DNA of 64,000 nucleotides from Microbacterium sp. oral taxon 186 str. F0373 (lineage in GTDB: Bacteria; Actinomycetota; Actinomycetes; Actinomycetales; Microbacteriaceae). Made by a program: the position numbers and the translations under genes. Position 1 is the first letter of the stretch. Each line of letters begins with the position of its first letter. The DNA is taken from the NCBI RefSeq assembly GCF_000411455.1, contig NZ_KE150457.1, positions 448,962-512,961 of the forward strand, read 5' to 3'. Shown here piece by piece: positions 63,672-64,000 of this stretch. The notes under the pieces are model-generated. The model did not search any database. It was given only the letters and a program-made list of their open reading frames with translations, and had not been told where the DNA came from.

Positions 63672-64000
63672 CCACCACCACGTCTGTGTCCCCGGTCCTG
63701 CGCCGCCGGCGCCCGATGACCGACGAGGCCGCCGCCGCCGCGGTCGACAGCGCCCTGCGCCGGTTGCGGCTGCCGACCATGCGGGCGGTGCTGGCCGAGG
63801 CGGCGACTGCGGCGGAGAAGGGACAGCTATCCTACATCGGATTCCTCGCTGAGCTGCTGCTCGCCGAGGTCGACGATCGGGACCGCCGGTCCACGATCCG
63901 CCGCGTGCAGTCCGCGGGGTTCCCGCGGCCGAAGTTCCTCGACGACTTCGACTACGACCAGAACCCCAACGTCACCTCCGCCACGATCAACACCCTCGCC
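63668..64000 (+). CDS. istB: IS21 helper ATPase IstB, truncated by window end
   Basis: The first 111 residues are visible: a basic start, then LRRLRLPTMRAVLAEAATAA, the IstB N-terminal helices, and FLAELLLAEVDDRDRRSTIR and DFDYDQNPNVTSATI. The Walker motifs of the DnaC-like AAA+ domain would lie just past the edge. It loads IstA at target DNA. The ATG overlaps the istA stop codon. Confidence 0.92.
   Translation, partial: MTTTTSVSPVLRRRRPMTDEAAAAAVDSALRRLRLPTMRAVLAEAATAAEKGQLSYIGFLAELLLAEVDDRDRRSTIRRVQSAGFPRPKFLDDFDYDQNPNVTSATINTLA

Larger units (their letters stand above)
61854..64000 (+). mobile_element. IS21-family insertion sequence, right end outside window
   Basis: The left boundary is near 61854-61858, where the excalibur frame breaks at TGAGTGTGTCAGCG. 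Three copies of a transposase-binding repeat follow: TGGTTGGGGACCGCC (61868-61882), TGATTCGGGACCACC (61892-61906) and CTGATTCGGGACCGCC (61935-61950). istA and istB overlap by ATGA, the IS21 hallmark. The right terminus and target duplication are not visible. Confidence 0.9.

Overview
The window looks like a chromosomal segment of a high-GC Gram-positive actinobacterium of the family Microbacteriaceae, most likely Microbacterium. The evidence is the very high GC content, the gene order around tsaD/glmS/glmM/rpsI/rplM and guaA/guaB3/guaB, a stand-alone groES under CIRCE operators, a DUF222-HNH protein, and a strongly over-used GGATGCC/GGCATCC word (four perfect copies of the 16-bp palindrome GGATGCCGCGGCATCC).

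0-10 kb is accessory DNA. It starts with a truncated SulP anion permease and a divergent MerR regulator. Next comes an arsenic-resistance operon on the minus strand (trxB-trxA-acr3-arsR::arsC fusion-arsC), in which three of four junctions are ATGA overlaps. Then follows a 4-kb islet bounded by two 193-bp direct repeats (5877-6069 and 9712-9904). The islet carries an AbiEi/AbiEii-like toxin-antitoxin pair translationally coupled to a zinc-finger NERD-domain protein, a small membrane protein and an unknown lipoprotein.

10-17.9 kb holds a small lipoprotein, a 1040-residue secreted subtilase with a hairpin over its ribosome binding site, an ABC exporter pair, a glycerophosphodiester phosphodiesterase and a Bax-inhibitor-1-like protein.

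18-50 kb is mainly a core housekeeping block on the minus strand: guaA, DUF3817, SURF1, guaB3, ABC-F, DUF559, guaB; then groES; then tsaD-rimI-tsaB-tsaE-alr-acpS-glmS; then coaA, glmM, rpsI, rplM and galU. Together these cover purine synthesis, chaperone function, tRNA t6A modification, cell-wall precursor supply and ribosomal proteins. Plus-strand cassettes interrupt the block: an amino-acid oxidase, a complete branched-chain-amino-acid-type ABC importer (livH-livM-livG-livF, with a convergent substrate-binding lipoprotein), a PHB-depolymerase-like esterase, a THUMP-like methyltransferase and a Ppx/GppA phosphatase.

51-59 kb is a cluster of signalling genes: two related sensor kinases sharing an H-G-x-V-Q-G phosphorylation motif, two paralogous LuxR response regulators (one without its phospho-acceptor Asp), a PAS kinase whose ATPase domain looks degenerate, a VanZ-like protein and a CPBP intramembrane protease. 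59-64 kb has a DeoR regulator divergent from a DUF4406-like protein, a DUF222-HNH protein, and the left end of an IS21-family element (istA and partial istB) that has cut an excalibur-domain gene.

I found no rRNA or tRNA gene and no CRISPR array. Several gene junctions carry long inverted repeats; four of these (18.0, 26.3, 32.5 and 43.3 kb) share an unusual two- or three-copy arm architecture and are the main non-coding puzzle. All product calls come from reading the sequence only; no database search was run.
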